A stretch of 35,747 nt of DNA from Anaerolineaceae bacterium (GTDB lineage Bacteria; Chloroflexota; Anaerolineae; Anaerolineales; Anaerolineaceae), in contig JAFGLU010000138.1 in assembly GCA_016927865.1 (NCBI GenBank), positions 1 through 35,747 of the forward strand, given 5' to 3'. A model generated the notes under the pieces. It was not told where the DNA came from, ran no database searches, and saw only the letters and a list, made by a program, of their open reading frames with translations. Positions 13,998-23,261 of this stretch are shown one piece after another (the first letter of the stretch is position 1; each line of letters opens with the position of its first letter). The position numbers and the translations under genes are program-made.

Positions 13998-16900
13998 ATG
14001 ACACGAAAATACACCAACCGAAAATATCTCGACCTGCTTGCCCAAAAAGTCCTGGTTTTTGACGGGGCGATGGGCACCAGCCTGCAAAAGCTAAACCTCA
14101 CCGCTGCCGACTTTGGCGGCGAGCGCACCAACGGCTGCAACGATTACCTGGTCATCACCGCCCCTCAGGCGGTCGAAACCGTGCACCGTTCCTTCTTGGA
14201 CGCGGGCGTGGATGTAATTGAAACCGACACCTTCCGCGCAAACCGCCTCACCCTGACCGAATACGGTTTGCAAGATCAGGTCGACGCCATCAACGGCGCC
14301 GCCGCGCAGCTGGCCCGCCGCCTGGCCGACGAATACACACAACAAACCGGGCAGCAACGCCTGGTAGCTGGATCACTTGGTCCCACCGGCAAACTGCCCT
14401 CCATGAGCGATCCCGAGCTATCCAATGTTGCCTTCGCCGAACTGGCCGACATCTTCCGCGAACAGGCCGCCGCTTTGATCTCTGGCGGCGTGGACCTGCT
14501 CCTGATCGAAACCTCTCAGGATATTCTGGAAGTCAAAGCTGTCATCGTAGGCATTCAAGCCGCTTTTGAGCAAACTGGCATCTACCTGCCCATCCAGGCC
14601 CAGGTCACCCTCGATACCACCGGGCGCATGCTGCTTGGCACCGACAGTTCCGCCGTCACCGCCATCCTGGAAGACTTCCCCATCGACGCCATCGGCCTCA
14701 ACTGCTCCACCGGCCCCGACTACATGCGCGAGCCGCTGCGCTATCTCACCGAAACCGCCCACCTGCCCGTGTCCTGCATACCCAACGCTGGACTGCCCCT
14801 GAACGTGGATGGCCAGGCAGTTTATCCACTGCAACCCGAGCCCTTTGCTGACACCCTGGCCTCCTACGTCGAAAAATTCGGCGTGCGCATTGTCGGCGGC
14901 TGCTGCGGCACCACCCCCGAGCACATGCGTCTGCTGGTGGACCGCCTGAGCGGAATAACCGCCCAGCCCAGCCCAGCCCCGCGCCAGCCGCGCCTGTCTT
15001 CGGCCACCGCCGCCCAGCCCATGATTCAAGAGCCCCCGCCCTTCCTCATCGGCGAGCGCATCAACACCCAGGGCAGCGCTAAGTTTAAAAAGATGATCCT
15101 GGCTGAAGACTTCGAAGGAGCCCTGGAAATCGCCCGCACTCAGGTTGAATCCGGCGCCCACGGTTTGGACCTGTGCACCGCCCTCACCGAACGCCCTGAC
15201 GAAGGCGAACTGATGCGCCGCCTGATCAAAGCGCTCGCTCCTTCTGTGCGCGTGCCCTTTATCATCGACAGCACTGAGCCCGAGGTGGTGGAAATCGCCC
15301 TGCAAACCGCCCCCGGCCGCTGCCTGATCAACTCCACCAATCTTGAAGCCGGGCGCGCCAAAGCAGACAAAATTTTCTCCCTGGCCCGCAAGTACAACGC
15401 CGCTGTCATCGCCCTCACCATCGACGAGCAAGGCATGGCCAAAACTGCCCAGCGCAAGCTGGAGGTCGCCCGCCGCATCCACGACATTGCCGTCGGGGAA
15501 TATGGCTTCCAGCCCCACGACCTGGTCTTTGACGACCTGACCTTCACGCTGGCCACCGGCGATCCCGAGTTTGCCCAATCAGCCCTGGAGACCATCGAGG
15601 GCATCCGCGTCATCAAGGCGGCTATGCCCGGCGTGCTCACCTCGCTGGGCGTGTCCAATGTCTCCTTCGGCCTCACCCCGCCCGCCCGCGCCGCCATCAA
15701 CAGTGTCATGCTTTACCACTGCGTGCAAGCCGGCCTGGATATGGCCATCGTCAACCCGGCCACCATCACCCCCTACGCCGACATTCCTGCCGAAGAGCGC
15801 GAACTGGCCGAGGATCTGATCTTCGCCCGCCGCGCCGATGCCCTCCAGCGCTTGATCGAGCACTTTGAGCACGCCGGCCCGGCTAAGGCCTCCAAAGCCG
15901 ACAACCTCCAGGCTGCCCTGCTCAGCATGACTGCCGAGGAGCGCCTGGGTTATCGTATTTTGCACCGTCTGCCCAATGGCATTGAGATCGACATCGACGA
16001 GCTTATCCACCGCCCCACGCCCCTCACCCGCCACGAAGCCGCCATCGAGGTACTCAACGGCATCCTCCTTCCCGCCATGAAAGAGGTCGGTGACAAGTTC
16101 GGCGCGGGCGAGCTCATCCTGCCCTTCGTGCTCCAATCCGCCGAGGTGATGAAGAAAGCCGTCTCGCACCTGGAAAACTACCTGGAAAAGAAAGAAGGCG
16201 TGGCCAAGGGTATCCTGGTGCTGGCTACGGTCTACGGTGACGTTCACGACATCGGCAAGAACCTCGTCAAAACCATCCTCTCCAACAACGGCTACCAGGT
16301 CATCGACATCGGCAAGCAAGTACCCGCCGACACCATCATCTCCCGCGCCGTAGAAGCCAACGCCGACGCCATCGGCCTCAGTGCGCTGCTGGTCAGCACC
16401 AGCAAGCAAATGAGCCTCATCGTCAACGAACTGCAGCGCCGCGGGCTGTCCTTCCCGGTGCTCATCGGCGGGGCGGCCATCAACCGCCGCTTCGGACGCC
16501 GCATTCTGCAAACTGAATCCGGTGATTCTTATGCGCCGGGGGTATTCTACTGCAAGGATGCCTTCGAGGGTCTCAGCACCATGGATGCCCTCATGAACCC
16601 CGCCTCGCACAGTGACCTGCTTGAACGCATCCACCGTGAATCGGAGATAGAGTTGGGCCGGGTACCATCCGGTAACGGAAGCAGCGTAACCCCGGCAGCC
16701 CGCTCCGATGTACCCACCCTCGAGAAATTGCCCGTGCCGCCCACCTGGGGTCCTCGCGTGGTGCGCGAAATGCCCCTGGAGGCCGTCTTCCAACACCTCT
16801 CCATTAACGAACTCTTCCGTTTGTCTTGGGGCGCCAAGAACACCCACGGCGACGCCTGGATCAAGCTGGAGGCCGAATACCAGCAGCGCCTGGATGAGAT

Positions 16901-17519
16901 GCGCCGCCAGGCCATTGCGGACGGCTGGCTGCGCCCGCAAGCCGTGTACGGCTACTGGCCTGTCCAGGCCCAGGGCAACGACCTCGTTGTTTACGACCCC
17001 GCCAGCCTGGCCGCCAAGGAACCCAGTGAGCTGTTGCGCCTGAACTTCCCGCGCCAGCCCGAAGGCGACCATCTTTGCCTGGCGGATTATTTCGCTCCGC
17101 AAGACTCGGGTAAGATGGACGTGGTCTCCCTCCAGGTGGTCACGGTTGGGCAGAATGCCACGGCATTGTTCGACAAAATGCAGGAGCAGGGCCAGTACAG
17201 CGAGGCTTACTTCATCCACGGGCTGGCCGTTCAAACCGCCGAAGCCACCGCCGATTACCTTCACGAGCACATCCGCCGCGAGTTAGGCTTGCCTGCCGGG
17301 CAGGGTAAGCGCTACTCCTGGGGCTACCCGGCCATTCCTGAGCTTTCCGACCACCAGAAGGTGTTCCAGTTGCTGCCCGTCGAATCCGAATTGGGCATGA
17401 CTCTGACCTCGGCCTTCCAACTGGTTCCCGAACAGTCCACCGCCGCCATCATCGTCCACCACCCCGCTGCCAAGTATTTCAACGTGGGCGAGAACCGCGT
17501 GGAACAACTGATGAGGTAA
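13998..17519 (+). CDS. metH: Cobalamin-dependent methionine synthase
   Basis: The ATG at 13998 follows GGAGG with good spacing and gives 1173 residues, the full MetH length. Earlier in-frame starts lie in the riboswitch and are rejected. Domains in order: homocysteine-binding barrel (about 10-330) with zinc ligands C236, C302 and C303; pterin-binding barrel (about 345-620) beginning at the GERINTQGS motif; and cap plus B12-binding domains (about 640-880) with D748-V-H750-D-I-G753, where His750 is the cobalt ligand. A C-terminal SAM-dependent reactivation domain (about 905-1173) has RYSWGYPAIPEL. It makes methionine from homocysteine and methyl-THF. It is regulated by the SAM-I riboswitch and coupled to the next gene, 2 nt downstream. 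Confidence 0.97.
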   Translation: MTRKYTNRKYLDLLAQKVLVFDGAMGTSLQKLNLTAADFGGERTNGCNDYLVITAPQAVETVHRSFLDAGVDVIETDTFRANRLTLTEYGLQDQVDAINGAAAQLARRLADEYTQQTGQQRLVAGSLGPTGKLPSMSDPELSNVAFAELADIFREQAAALISGGVDLLLIETSQDILEVKAVIVGIQAAFEQTGIYLPIQAQVTLDTTGRMLLGTDSSAVTAILEDFPIDAIGLNCSTGPDYMREPLRYLTETAHLPVSCIPNAGLPLNVDGQAVYPLQPEPFADTLASYVEKFGVRIVGGCCGTTPEHMRLLVDRLSGITAQPSPAPRQPRLSSATAAQPMIQEPPPFLIGERINTQGSAKFKKMILAEDFEGALEIARTQVESGAHGLDLCTALTERPDEGELMRRLIKALAPSVRVPFIIDSTEPEVVEIALQTAPGRCLINSTNLEAGRAKADKIFSLARKYNAAVIALTIDEQGMAKTAQRKLEVARRIHDIAVGEYGFQPHDLVFDDLTFTLATGDPEFAQSALETIEGIRVIKAAMPGVLTSLGVSNVSFGLTPPARAAINSVMLYHCVQAGLDMAIVNPATITPYADIPAEERELAEDLIFARRADALQRLIEHFEHAGPAKASKADNLQAALLSMTAEERLGYRILHRLPNGIEIDIDELIHRPTPLTRHEAAIEVLNGILLPAMKEVGDKFGAGELILPFVLQSAEVMKKAVSHLENYLEKKEGVAKGILVLATVYGDVHDIGKNLVKTILSNNGYQVIDIGKQVPADTIISRAVEANADAIGLSALLVSTSKQMSLIVNELQRRGLSFPVLIGGAAINRRFGRRILQTESGDSYAPGVFYCKDAFEGLSTMDALMNPASHSDLLERIHRESEIELGRVPSGNGSSVTPAARSDVPTLEKLPVPPTWGPRVVREMPLEAVFQHLSINELFRLSWGAKNTHGDAWIKLEAEYQQRLDEMRRQAIADGWLRPQAVYGYWPVQAQGNDLVVYDPASLAAKEPSELLRLNFPRQPEGDHLCLADYFAPQDSGKMDVVSLQVVTVGQNATALFDKMQEQGQYSEAYFIHGLAVQTAEATADYLHEHIRRELGLPAGQGKRYSWGYPAIPELSDHQKVFQLLPVESELGMTLTSAFQLVPEQSTAAIIVHHPAAKYFNVGENRVEQLMR

Positions 17520-17521
17520 GT

Positions 17522-19393
17522 ATGACACCCGCGAATCGCTTTCTCACTGCCCTGCAATCCCCTCGCCCGCTGCTCTCCGATGGCGCCATGGGAACCATGC
17601 TGCACCAGCGCGGTATCACTTTTGAGGATTGCTTCGACCGCCTTAACCTGACCCAACCCGCCGTGGTCGCCGAAGTGCACCGCGAATACATTGAAGCCGG
17701 CTCTAACATCATCCAGACCAACACCTTCGGCGCCAATCGCTTCAAGCTGGCCCGCCACGGTCTCGAAGACAAAGTTGCCGAGATCAACCGTGCCGGGGTC
17801 GAGTTGGCCCGCCGCGTGGCATTGGCCTCCTTCAAAGACGTGCTCATTGCCGGCGACGTTGGCCCGCTGGGTGTGCGGCTGGCTCCTTTTGGGCGTGTTC
17901 AGCCCGAAGAAGCCCGCGCGGCTTTCGCCGAGCAAATTGCCGTCCTGGCCGAAAGCGGTGTAGACCTGCTCATCATCGAGACCATGACCGACCTGTACGA
18001 GGTCGTGGAAGCCATCCAGGCCGCCCGCGAAACCGCTCCCCAACTACCCGTAGTCGCCTCCATGACCTTCACGCGCGACGACCGCACGCTGCTGGGCGAC
18101 AGTCCCGCCAAAGTGGCCCGTGGTATCCATGCGGCCGGGGCCGACCTGATCGGCGTTAACTGCTCTGGCGGCCCGCATCAAATTTTGCGTATTCTCAAGC
18201 AGATGCGCCAGGCCGTGCCCGAAGCCACCTTCTCGGTCATGCCCAACGCCGGGTGGCCCGAACAGGTTGGCGGGCGCATCATGTATGCCGCCGCGCCCGA
18301 GTATTTTGGCGAGTATGCCCTGGCTTTCTGGGAAGCCGGCGCGCGCCTGATCGGCGGCTGCTGCGGCACCACTCCCCAGCACATCCAGTTCATGGCTCAG
18401 GCTATACAATCCGCCGACCCCGCCGGCATCCAGCCTCAAGAGCCTGCCGTTGTAGCCCACAAAGAAGAAACTGCCCCCGCGGAGCAGCCTACTCAGTTGG
18501 CCCAAAAACTGGCCGCCGGGCGCTTTGTGGTCGCCGTGGAAATGGACCCACCCCGCGGGCTTTCCACCCACAAGCTGGTGGCCGGGGCCTCGCTGCTGGC
18601 TGAAGCCGGGGCCGACGTGATCAATGTGGCCGACTCGCCCATGGCGCGCATGCGCATGAGCCCCTGGGCCGTTTGCTCGCTGCTCCAACGCCGCGTCAAC
18701 GTCGAGACCGTATTGCACTTCCCCACCCGCGGACGCAACCTCCTGCGCGTGCAAGGTGACTTGCTCGCTGCCCACGCCCTGGATGTGCGCAATGTCTTCG
18801 TGGTCATGGGCGACCCCACCGCCATCGGCGATTATCCAAACGCCAATGATAATTACGACCTTGTGCCTTCCGGTCTGATCAAGCTCATCAAGCAGGGTTT
18901 CAACGCCGGGCTCGACCATTCCGGCGCCGACATCGGCCAGCCCACCAGCTTCTTCGTCGGCTGCGCCTTGAACCTGGCCCCCGCCGACCCCGAATCCGAG
19001 ATCAAGAACCTGCGCCGCAAGCTCAAAGCCGGGGCCGATTTCGTCCTCACTCAACCCACCTACAACCCCGCTGAAGCCCGCTCTTTCCTGCAAAAGGTGG
19101 AAGCCGACCTGGGCCAGCCCCTGCCCATCCCCCTCTTGGCAGGCATTTTGCCCCTCGCCAGCAATCGCCACGCCAACTTCCTGCACCAGGAAGTACCCGG
19201 CATCATCATTCCCGATGAGATTCGCGCGCGCATGGACAAAGCTGGAGACAAAGGCGCGCGCCAGGGCATCCAAATTGCCATCGAACTCATCAAAGAACTG
19301 CGCGACTTTGCCCAAGGCGTGTATATCATGCCCGCCTTCAACCATTTCGATTACGCCGCCGAAATCATCGAAGCCATCCGGTCCGTCGAGTAA
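17522..19393 (+). CDS. Bifunctional homocysteine S-methyltransferase / 5,10-methylenetetrahydrofolate reductase (YitJ-like)
   Basis: The 623-residue protein joins two domains. The N-terminal S-methyltransferase barrel (about 1-300) has DGAMGT, Cys214 in VNCSGG and the zinc pair C280-C281 in GGCCGTTPQH. The C-terminal MTHFR barrel (about 325-620) has VAVEMDPPRG, NVADSPMARMRM, VFVVMGDPTA and FVLTQPTYNP. The MTHFR part would supply methyl-THF to MetH just upstream. The methyltransferase part duplicates the first step of MetH or passes methyl groups from another donor. The start codon is 2 nt after the metH stop, so both are under the SAM-I riboswitch. No break or frameshift is seen. Confidence 0.94.
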   Translation: MTPANRFLTALQSPRPLLSDGAMGTMLHQRGITFEDCFDRLNLTQPAVVAEVHREYIEAGSNIIQTNTFGANRFKLARHGLEDKVAEINRAGVELARRVALASFKDVLIAGDVGPLGVRLAPFGRVQPEEARAAFAEQIAVLAESGVDLLIIETMTDLYEVVEAIQAARETAPQLPVVASMTFTRDDRTLLGDSPAKVARGIHAAGADLIGVNCSGGPHQILRILKQMRQAVPEATFSVMPNAGWPEQVGGRIMYAAAPEYFGEYALAFWEAGARLIGGCCGTTPQHIQFMAQAIQSADPAGIQPQEPAVVAHKEETAPAEQPTQLAQKLAAGRFVVAVEMDPPRGLSTHKLVAGASLLAEAGADVINVADSPMARMRMSPWAVCSLLQRRVNVETVLHFPTRGRNLLRVQGDLLAAHALDVRNVFVVMGDPTAIGDYPNANDNYDLVPSGLIKLIKQGFNAGLDHSGADIGQPTSFFVGCALNLAPADPESEIKNLRRKLKAGADFVLTQPTYNPAEARSFLQKVEADLGQPLPIPLLAGILPLASNRHANFLHQEVPGIIIPDEIRARMDKAGDKGARQGIQIAIELIKELRDFAQGVYIMPAFNHFDYAAEIIEAIRSVE

Positions 19394-19402
19394 CGCCTCG
19401 GT

Positions 19403-19530
19403 GTAGGGGCCGGGTTTGGAAACCCGTGGCGCTATCCACGAATAAAGACACGAATGGCGAAATTCGTTTATTCGTGTCCTTTTCGTGGACGGTTTTTCTT
19501 CGTAGCGCGGGTTTCTTACCCGCGATCTTC
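19403..19530. repeat. Composite of REP-like palindromes in a gene-free gap
   Basis: This holds three modules. The first is GTAGGGGCCGGGTTTGG with AAACCCG (19403-19426). The second is a nested palindrome with outer arms TCCACGAA (19435-19442)/TTCGTGGA (19482-19489) and inner arms GACACGAAT (19447-19455)/ATTCGTGTC (19470-19478). The third is GTAGCGCGGGTTTCTTACCCGCG followed by ATCTTC (19502-19530). Related modules occur at 34271-34422. The GC-rich stems may also end the metH operon transcript, as no other terminator is visible there. Confidence 0.65.
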
Positions 19531-19630
19531 ACCCCATCCACCCTCAAGCCCCGCCGCTATAATCCAAACAATCGACCTTCTCCTTTCACAAATGATAACC
19601 CTTCTCTCTCGGCAAGACCGGTTCTCGTGC

Positions 19631-19636
19631 TATACT
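19631..19636 (+). promoter_or_regulatory. -10 box directly before the DUF3048 lipoprotein gene
   Basis: TATACT ends 4 nt before the first ATG (19641) of an ATGATG pair. Initiation 6-8 nt after the box would fall on or inside these codons, suggesting a leaderless message probably using the second ATG at 19644. No good -35 box was seen. Confidence 0.4.
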
Positions 19637-19640
19637 ATCG

Positions 19641-20840
19641 ATGATGTTACGTGCCTTGATTCCTTTCGCGCTTCTGATGGTCGTGCTGGCAGCGGCTGCC
19701 AGTTGTGAAACCACGCCTCCGCAGCCGGTGGTATGGACTCCTGGCGCCAGCGACGTGACTGCAGAAGTTCCCCAAACAGGCCTGAACCTCGAGCCTGCCC
19801 CCGCCGATGACCAGCCCGCCCCCACTCCCACCGAACCCATGGAGCTGGCATTGCTCCCCGTGCTACCCGATAACGTCAACCCGCTCACCGGGCTGGTCGT
19901 CGCTAATCCCGACCTGCTCAACCGCCGCCCTGTGATGGTGAAGGTCTCCAACTATCCCCGAACCGGGCGGCCTCACGCCGGTCTCACTTATGCCGACATC
20001 GTTTTTGAATACTACATCGGCTACGGGTTCAACCGCTTCATGGCGGTTTATCTCGGGCAAGATGCCGACCGGGTCGGCCCGGTGCGCTCCGGGCGCCTCG
20101 TCGATGCCCAACTGACCGAAATGTACCAGGGCTTGCTCTTTTACGGCAACGCCGATGATAAGGTGGATGAGGTCTTACTCGCCGAGCTGGGTTCTCGGGC
20201 GTTGGCCGAAAAGTTCATCCCCTCCCCGCCCAAATACCGCATTGACGGCGAGATCATGGAAACCACCCTGTTCGTCAACACCGCCGAGCTAACCGATTAC
20301 GTCAACCGCCTCAACCAGGTCAGCAACAGCCGCCGCGACCTGCGCGGGATGATCTTCAGCGATGAAATTCACCCCATCAACGAACCGGCTTCCTTCTTAG
20401 CAGTGCAGTTCAGCCGCCAGGCGCGCGGTGAATGGCTCTACAATGACGACACCCGCCTCTATGAGCGCTGGATCGAATCCGGCGCCAACGAACAAACCAT
20501 CGACATGATCCCACTGGTCGACCGGCTCAACAACCAGCAGGTCACCGCCGCCAACGTGGTCATCCTCTACGCCACCTACACCGAATTTGCCCCCACCCTT
20601 CACGACATTGCCATCTTCGACCAAAATGTGGGCAAACGCGCCATCTTCTTCCGTGACGGCGTGCGCATGGAAGGCACCTGGAAAGCAGTTAGCAACGGTC
20701 GCCCCATCATGCTCTTCAACAGCTATGACCTGCCTTATCATTTGAAGCCGGGCAATACCTGGTTTATTCTCGTCGGCGATCTATCCACCTTTCGGGCTAC
20801 AGCGCCCGGCCAGTGGGAGCTGCGTTTCGATATTCCTTAA
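19641..20840 (+). CDS. DUF3048 (YerB-like) lipoprotein
   Basis: The 399-residue protein has a signal peptide with lipobox AASC (Cys22) and a Pro-rich linker. The N-terminal DUF3048 domain includes NPLTGL, RRPVMVKVSN and DRVGPVRSGR. A C-terminal DUF3048_C-like part has an RDGVRMEGTWKA segment and LKPGNTWFILVGD. The family is widespread in Firmicutes and Chloroflexi; its biochemical role is unknown to me. The protein should sit on the outer face of the membrane. It begins a run of three co-directional genes (metallophosphoesterase and DUF4349 protein follow), but spacing is loose and each probably has its own promoter. ATG 19641 and 19644 are equally possible starts. Confidence 0.85.
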   Translation: MMLRALIPFALLMVVLAAAASCETTPPQPVVWTPGASDVTAEVPQTGLNLEPAPADDQPAPTPTEPMELALLPVLPDNVNPLTGLVVANPDLLNRRPVMVKVSNYPRTGRPHAGLTYADIVFEYYIGYGFNRFMAVYLGQDADRVGPVRSGRLVDAQLTEMYQGLLFYGNADDKVDEVLLAELGSRALAEKFIPSPPKYRIDGEIMETTLFVNTAELTDYVNRLNQVSNSRRDLRGMIFSDEIHPINEPASFLAVQFSRQARGEWLYNDDTRLYERWIESGANEQTIDMIPLVDRLNNQQVTAANVVILYATYTEFAPTLHDIAIFDQNVGKRAIFFRDGVRMEGTWKAVSNGRPIMLFNSYDLPYHLKPGNTWFILVGDLSTFRATAPGQWELRFDIP

Positions 20841-20873
20841 TTCTTTAAACTAGCGGTGGGGATTAATTATTAT

Positions 20874-21602
20874 ATGAAAATATTGGTTATTTCCGACATC
20901 CATGCCAATTTACCCGCGCTCGAATCAGTACTAGAAAATTCCGGACCGGTAGACTCGATCTGGTGCCTGGGAGATGTCATCGGCTATGGCCCATATCCAA
21001 ACGAATGTATCGAGACGCTGCGCGAACTGCCCAACCTGGTGTGCCTGTTGGGTAATCATGATGCCGCGGCCCTCAACCGCATTCCCAGCGAAACCTTCAA
21101 CGATGAAGCTCGCCAGTCCCTGCTTTGGACGCGCGCCGTGCTCAAGCCCGCCAACCGTGCCTGGCTTGAGGAGCGCACCGAAACCGCCGTCATCGACGAC
21201 ACAACCCTGGCGCACGGCAGCCCGCGCAATCCCGTCTGGGAATATGTTCTCGATCAAAACACTGCTCGACAGAACTTCCGCTCCTTCAAAACCAACTATT
21301 GTATGGTCGGCCATACCCACATTCCCCTCGCCTTCCACATGGTGCCCCGTGGGCGGCTGTTGCACTTCGCCTTCCCGCCCCCCGGCGAGCCGTTCATGGC
21401 CCCGGTGCGCTCCATTCTCAATCCCGGGTCGGTTGGCCAGCCCCGCGACCACGACCCCCGCGCGGCATACGCCATTTTTGAAATCGAAACGGGCATCTGG
21501 ACGCCCATGCGTGCTTCCTATGACATTCGCTCTGTTCAAAGACGCATCCGCGAGGTCGAGCTTCCCGAACGCCACGCCGCCCGCCTGGCGGACGGCTGGT
21601 AA
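20874..21602 (+). CDS. Calcineurin-like metallophosphoesterase (YfcE/MJ0936-like)
   Basis: From the ATG at 20874 the protein has 242 residues and begins MKILVISDIHAN, the usual start of this family. A GTG at 20856 would add six residues and is less likely. Metal-binding motifs are complete: D-x-H in SDIHAN, GDVIGYGP, GNHD in LLGNHDAA and GHTHIP near the end, plus LNPGSVGQPRD. Members hydrolyse phosphodiesters or phosphomonoesters with two metal ions; the substrate is unknown. GGTGGGG lies 11-17 nt upstream as a possible ribosome site. It shows no signal peptide and should be cytosolic. Confidence 0.9.
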   Translation: MKILVISDIHANLPALESVLENSGPVDSIWCLGDVIGYGPYPNECIETLRELPNLVCLLGNHDAAALNRIPSETFNDEARQSLLWTRAVLKPANRAWLEERTETAVIDDTTLAHGSPRNPVWEYVLDQNTARQNFRSFKTNYCMVGHTHIPLAFHMVPRGRLLHFAFPPPGEPFMAPVRSILNPGSVGQPRDHDPRAAYAIFEIETGIWTPMRASYDIRSVQRRIREVELPERHAARLADGW

Positions 21603-21736
21603 TCTGCCGGGAACATACTGAAAATGGGAGCGTCTTATCCGCAATAAAGGCTGATCAAGGGTAATTACCTACGCAAAAGGGCAAAGCCCCACTTTCCCCA
21701 ACTTCAGCGAATACATACGATCAAGGAGAAGAAATC

Positions 21737-22702
21737 ATGTTTAAACGCCCCATCCTCATTGTTGTTTTGCTGGCTTTGGCCCTGGTAAGCATTGGCTGCG
21801 CTCCGGCAATGGCTACCCAATCGCCCTCCATGGATTACTACGGCGGCGAAGCTCCTGCCGCCGAACCTGCTTTCTACGCAGTGGACAAAGCAGCCGAATC
21901 CAGCGGCGCCCGAAACGCCACCGGGCAAGCCAGCGTCGAACGGCTGGTCATCCGCAACGCCGACCTGTCCATTGCCACCGCCGACCCTGGCGTCTCGCTG
22001 GATGCTATCGCCAAAATGGCCGAAGATATGACCGGTTTCGTTGTTTCTTCTCGGCTGTATAAGACCTACACTGAGGACGGCGTGGAAGTTCCCGCCGCCA
22101 ACATCACCGTGCGCGTGCCTGCCGAGCGCTTAAACGAAGCTCTTGATACCATCAAAGCCCTGGTCGCCGACCCCGCTAAAGACATCCTATATGAGAATGT
22201 CACCGGCGACGACGTCACCGATCAATATACCGATCTGCGCTCTCGCCTCACCAACCTGGAAAACACCGAAAAGCAGCTCCAGGAGATCATGGACGAGGCC
22301 AACAAGACCGAAGACGTGCTCAACGTTTACAACCAACTCGTCTCCATCCGCGAGCAGATCGAGGTCACCAAGGGCCAGATCAAGTACTATGAAGAGTCCG
22401 CGGCCCTCTCCGCCATCAGCGTGATGATCCAGTCGCTGGATGCAGTCTCGCCTCTGACCATTGGTAAGTGGCAGCCCGTGGGCGTGGCCCGCGACGCCAT
22501 CCAGGCACTCATCAACACGCTCAAGTTCCTGGCCAATGCCGCCATCTGGATCATTCTCTTCTTCTTGCCGGTAGGCCTGGTCATCTACTTCCCCTTGCGC
22601 TTCCTGTGGAAGGGCCTCAAGCGCCTGTTCAAGGGCAAACCCAAGAACAAGCCCGCCGCCAACCTGCCCGCCGTGCCTCCCTCCGAGCCGCCCGCGGCCT
22701 AA
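21737..22702 (+). CDS. DUF4349 lipoprotein with C-terminal membrane helix
   Basis: The 321-residue protein has lipobox SIGC (Cys21). A DUF4349 domain follows, starting RLVIRNADLSI near residue 71 and including VRVPAERLNEALD and VTDQYTDLRSRLTNLENTE. A coiled-coil-prone stretch covers about residues 165-225, and a hydrophobic helix follows at about 258-285. The tail is very basic (KGLKRLFKGKPKNK). The molecule is thus anchored at both ends, by lipid and by the helix, with the coiled-coil domain outside. Function is unknown; homologues are common cell-surface proteins. AAGGAGAAG before the ATG is a good ribosome site. A strong terminator follows. Confidence 0.87.
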   Translation: MFKRPILIVVLLALALVSIGCAPAMATQSPSMDYYGGEAPAAEPAFYAVDKAAESSGARNATGQASVERLVIRNADLSIATADPGVSLDAIAKMAEDMTGFVVSSRLYKTYTEDGVEVPAANITVRVPAERLNEALDTIKALVADPAKDILYENVTGDDVTDQYTDLRSRLTNLENTEKQLQEIMDEANKTEDVLNVYNQLVSIREQIEVTKGQIKYYEESAALSAISVMIQSLDAVSPLTIGKWQPVGVARDAIQALINTLKFLANAAIWIILFFLPVGLVIYFPLRFLWKGLKRLFKGKPKNKPAANLPAVPPSEPPAA

Positions 22703-22727
22703 ACAACCCCCGCAACCCCCTAAAATC

Positions 22728-22763
22728 AAACCCTAAGGGTCTCCAAGACCCTTAGGGTTTTCT
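22728..22763. terminator. Intrinsic terminator after the DUF4349 gene
   Basis: A perfect 15-bp stem (AAACCCTAAGGGTCT / AGACCCTTAGGGTTT) with a 3-nt CCA loop is followed by TTCTGTTT. It lies between convergent genes and has AAA on its 5' side, so it may work in both directions. Confidence 0.85.
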
Positions 22764-22792
22764 GTTTACTTCATGCCCGCCTCTATCTTCCT

Positions 22793-23161
22793 TCACTTAA
22801 TCAAAACAACCGCCGCCGCCACAAACGTGATCACTCCGCTGGCGATCAAATACAAAACGACAAACCGCTTTTCAAGGATTTCAGCCAGGGACTGCTCCGA
22901 CACACCTTCCCCGCCAATCCTGGCCGAACGCGCAAACGTAGCCATCTGACCGCCAGGCACCCCTGCCGGTGAGCCGATCATAACCATTAAACCAATGCCT
23001 AACTCAAACACGCCAATCAAAAACAATATGTCACTGAAGAACTTTCCCCAACTCAATTGATAGTGCAAATACCAGGCCAGCACAAAGACAACCGCCTGCC
23101 ACACCACAAATCCCAGCCCTGTACGCAACAATGCCGAACTAAGATGCCTTCTTGTATCCAT
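22793..23161 (-). CDS. Small membrane protein of unknown function
   Basis: The ATG at 23161 is preceded by GGAGG at ideal spacing and gives 122 residues; an upstream ATG at 23185 lacks this. Three hydrophobic spans are likely: about 14-34 (LGFVVWQAVVFVLAWYL), 43-64 (FSDILFLIGVFELGIGLMVMI) and 97-119 near the C-terminus (VLYLIASGVITFVAAAVVL). A polar loop with a GGEGVSEQSLAEILEKR segment separates the second and third. No domain is recognised. It follows the next gene upstream by about 100 nt on the same strand and may share its transcript. Confidence 0.72.
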   Translation of the reverse strand: MDTRRHLSSALLRTGLGFVVWQAVVFVLAWYLHYQLSWGKFFSDILFLIGVFELGIGLMVMIGSPAGVPGGQMATFARSARIGGEGVSEQSLAEILEKRFVVLYLIASGVITFVAAAVVLIK

Positions 23162-23261
23162 GCCAACCTCCAGCAGCCGCTTCATGTAATAACAATATCA
23201 CGGAGTCCACTGGATGTGCATCAAGAATTGATCAAAACCCACCCGCCTGGCATCCCTCTCG

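Noticed and set aside
15579-17270. A 563-codon open frame antisense to metH
   Set aside because: Shadow frame of metH; composition is Gly/Val/Asp-biased with no domain, and metH is complete.
18044-19345. A 433-codon open frame antisense to the methyltransferase/MTHFR gene
   Set aside because: Shadow frame; no motif or plausible start signal, and the sense gene is clearly real.
19403-19530. CRISPR array
   Set aside because: The repeats are few, palindromic, of mixed types and without regular spacers.
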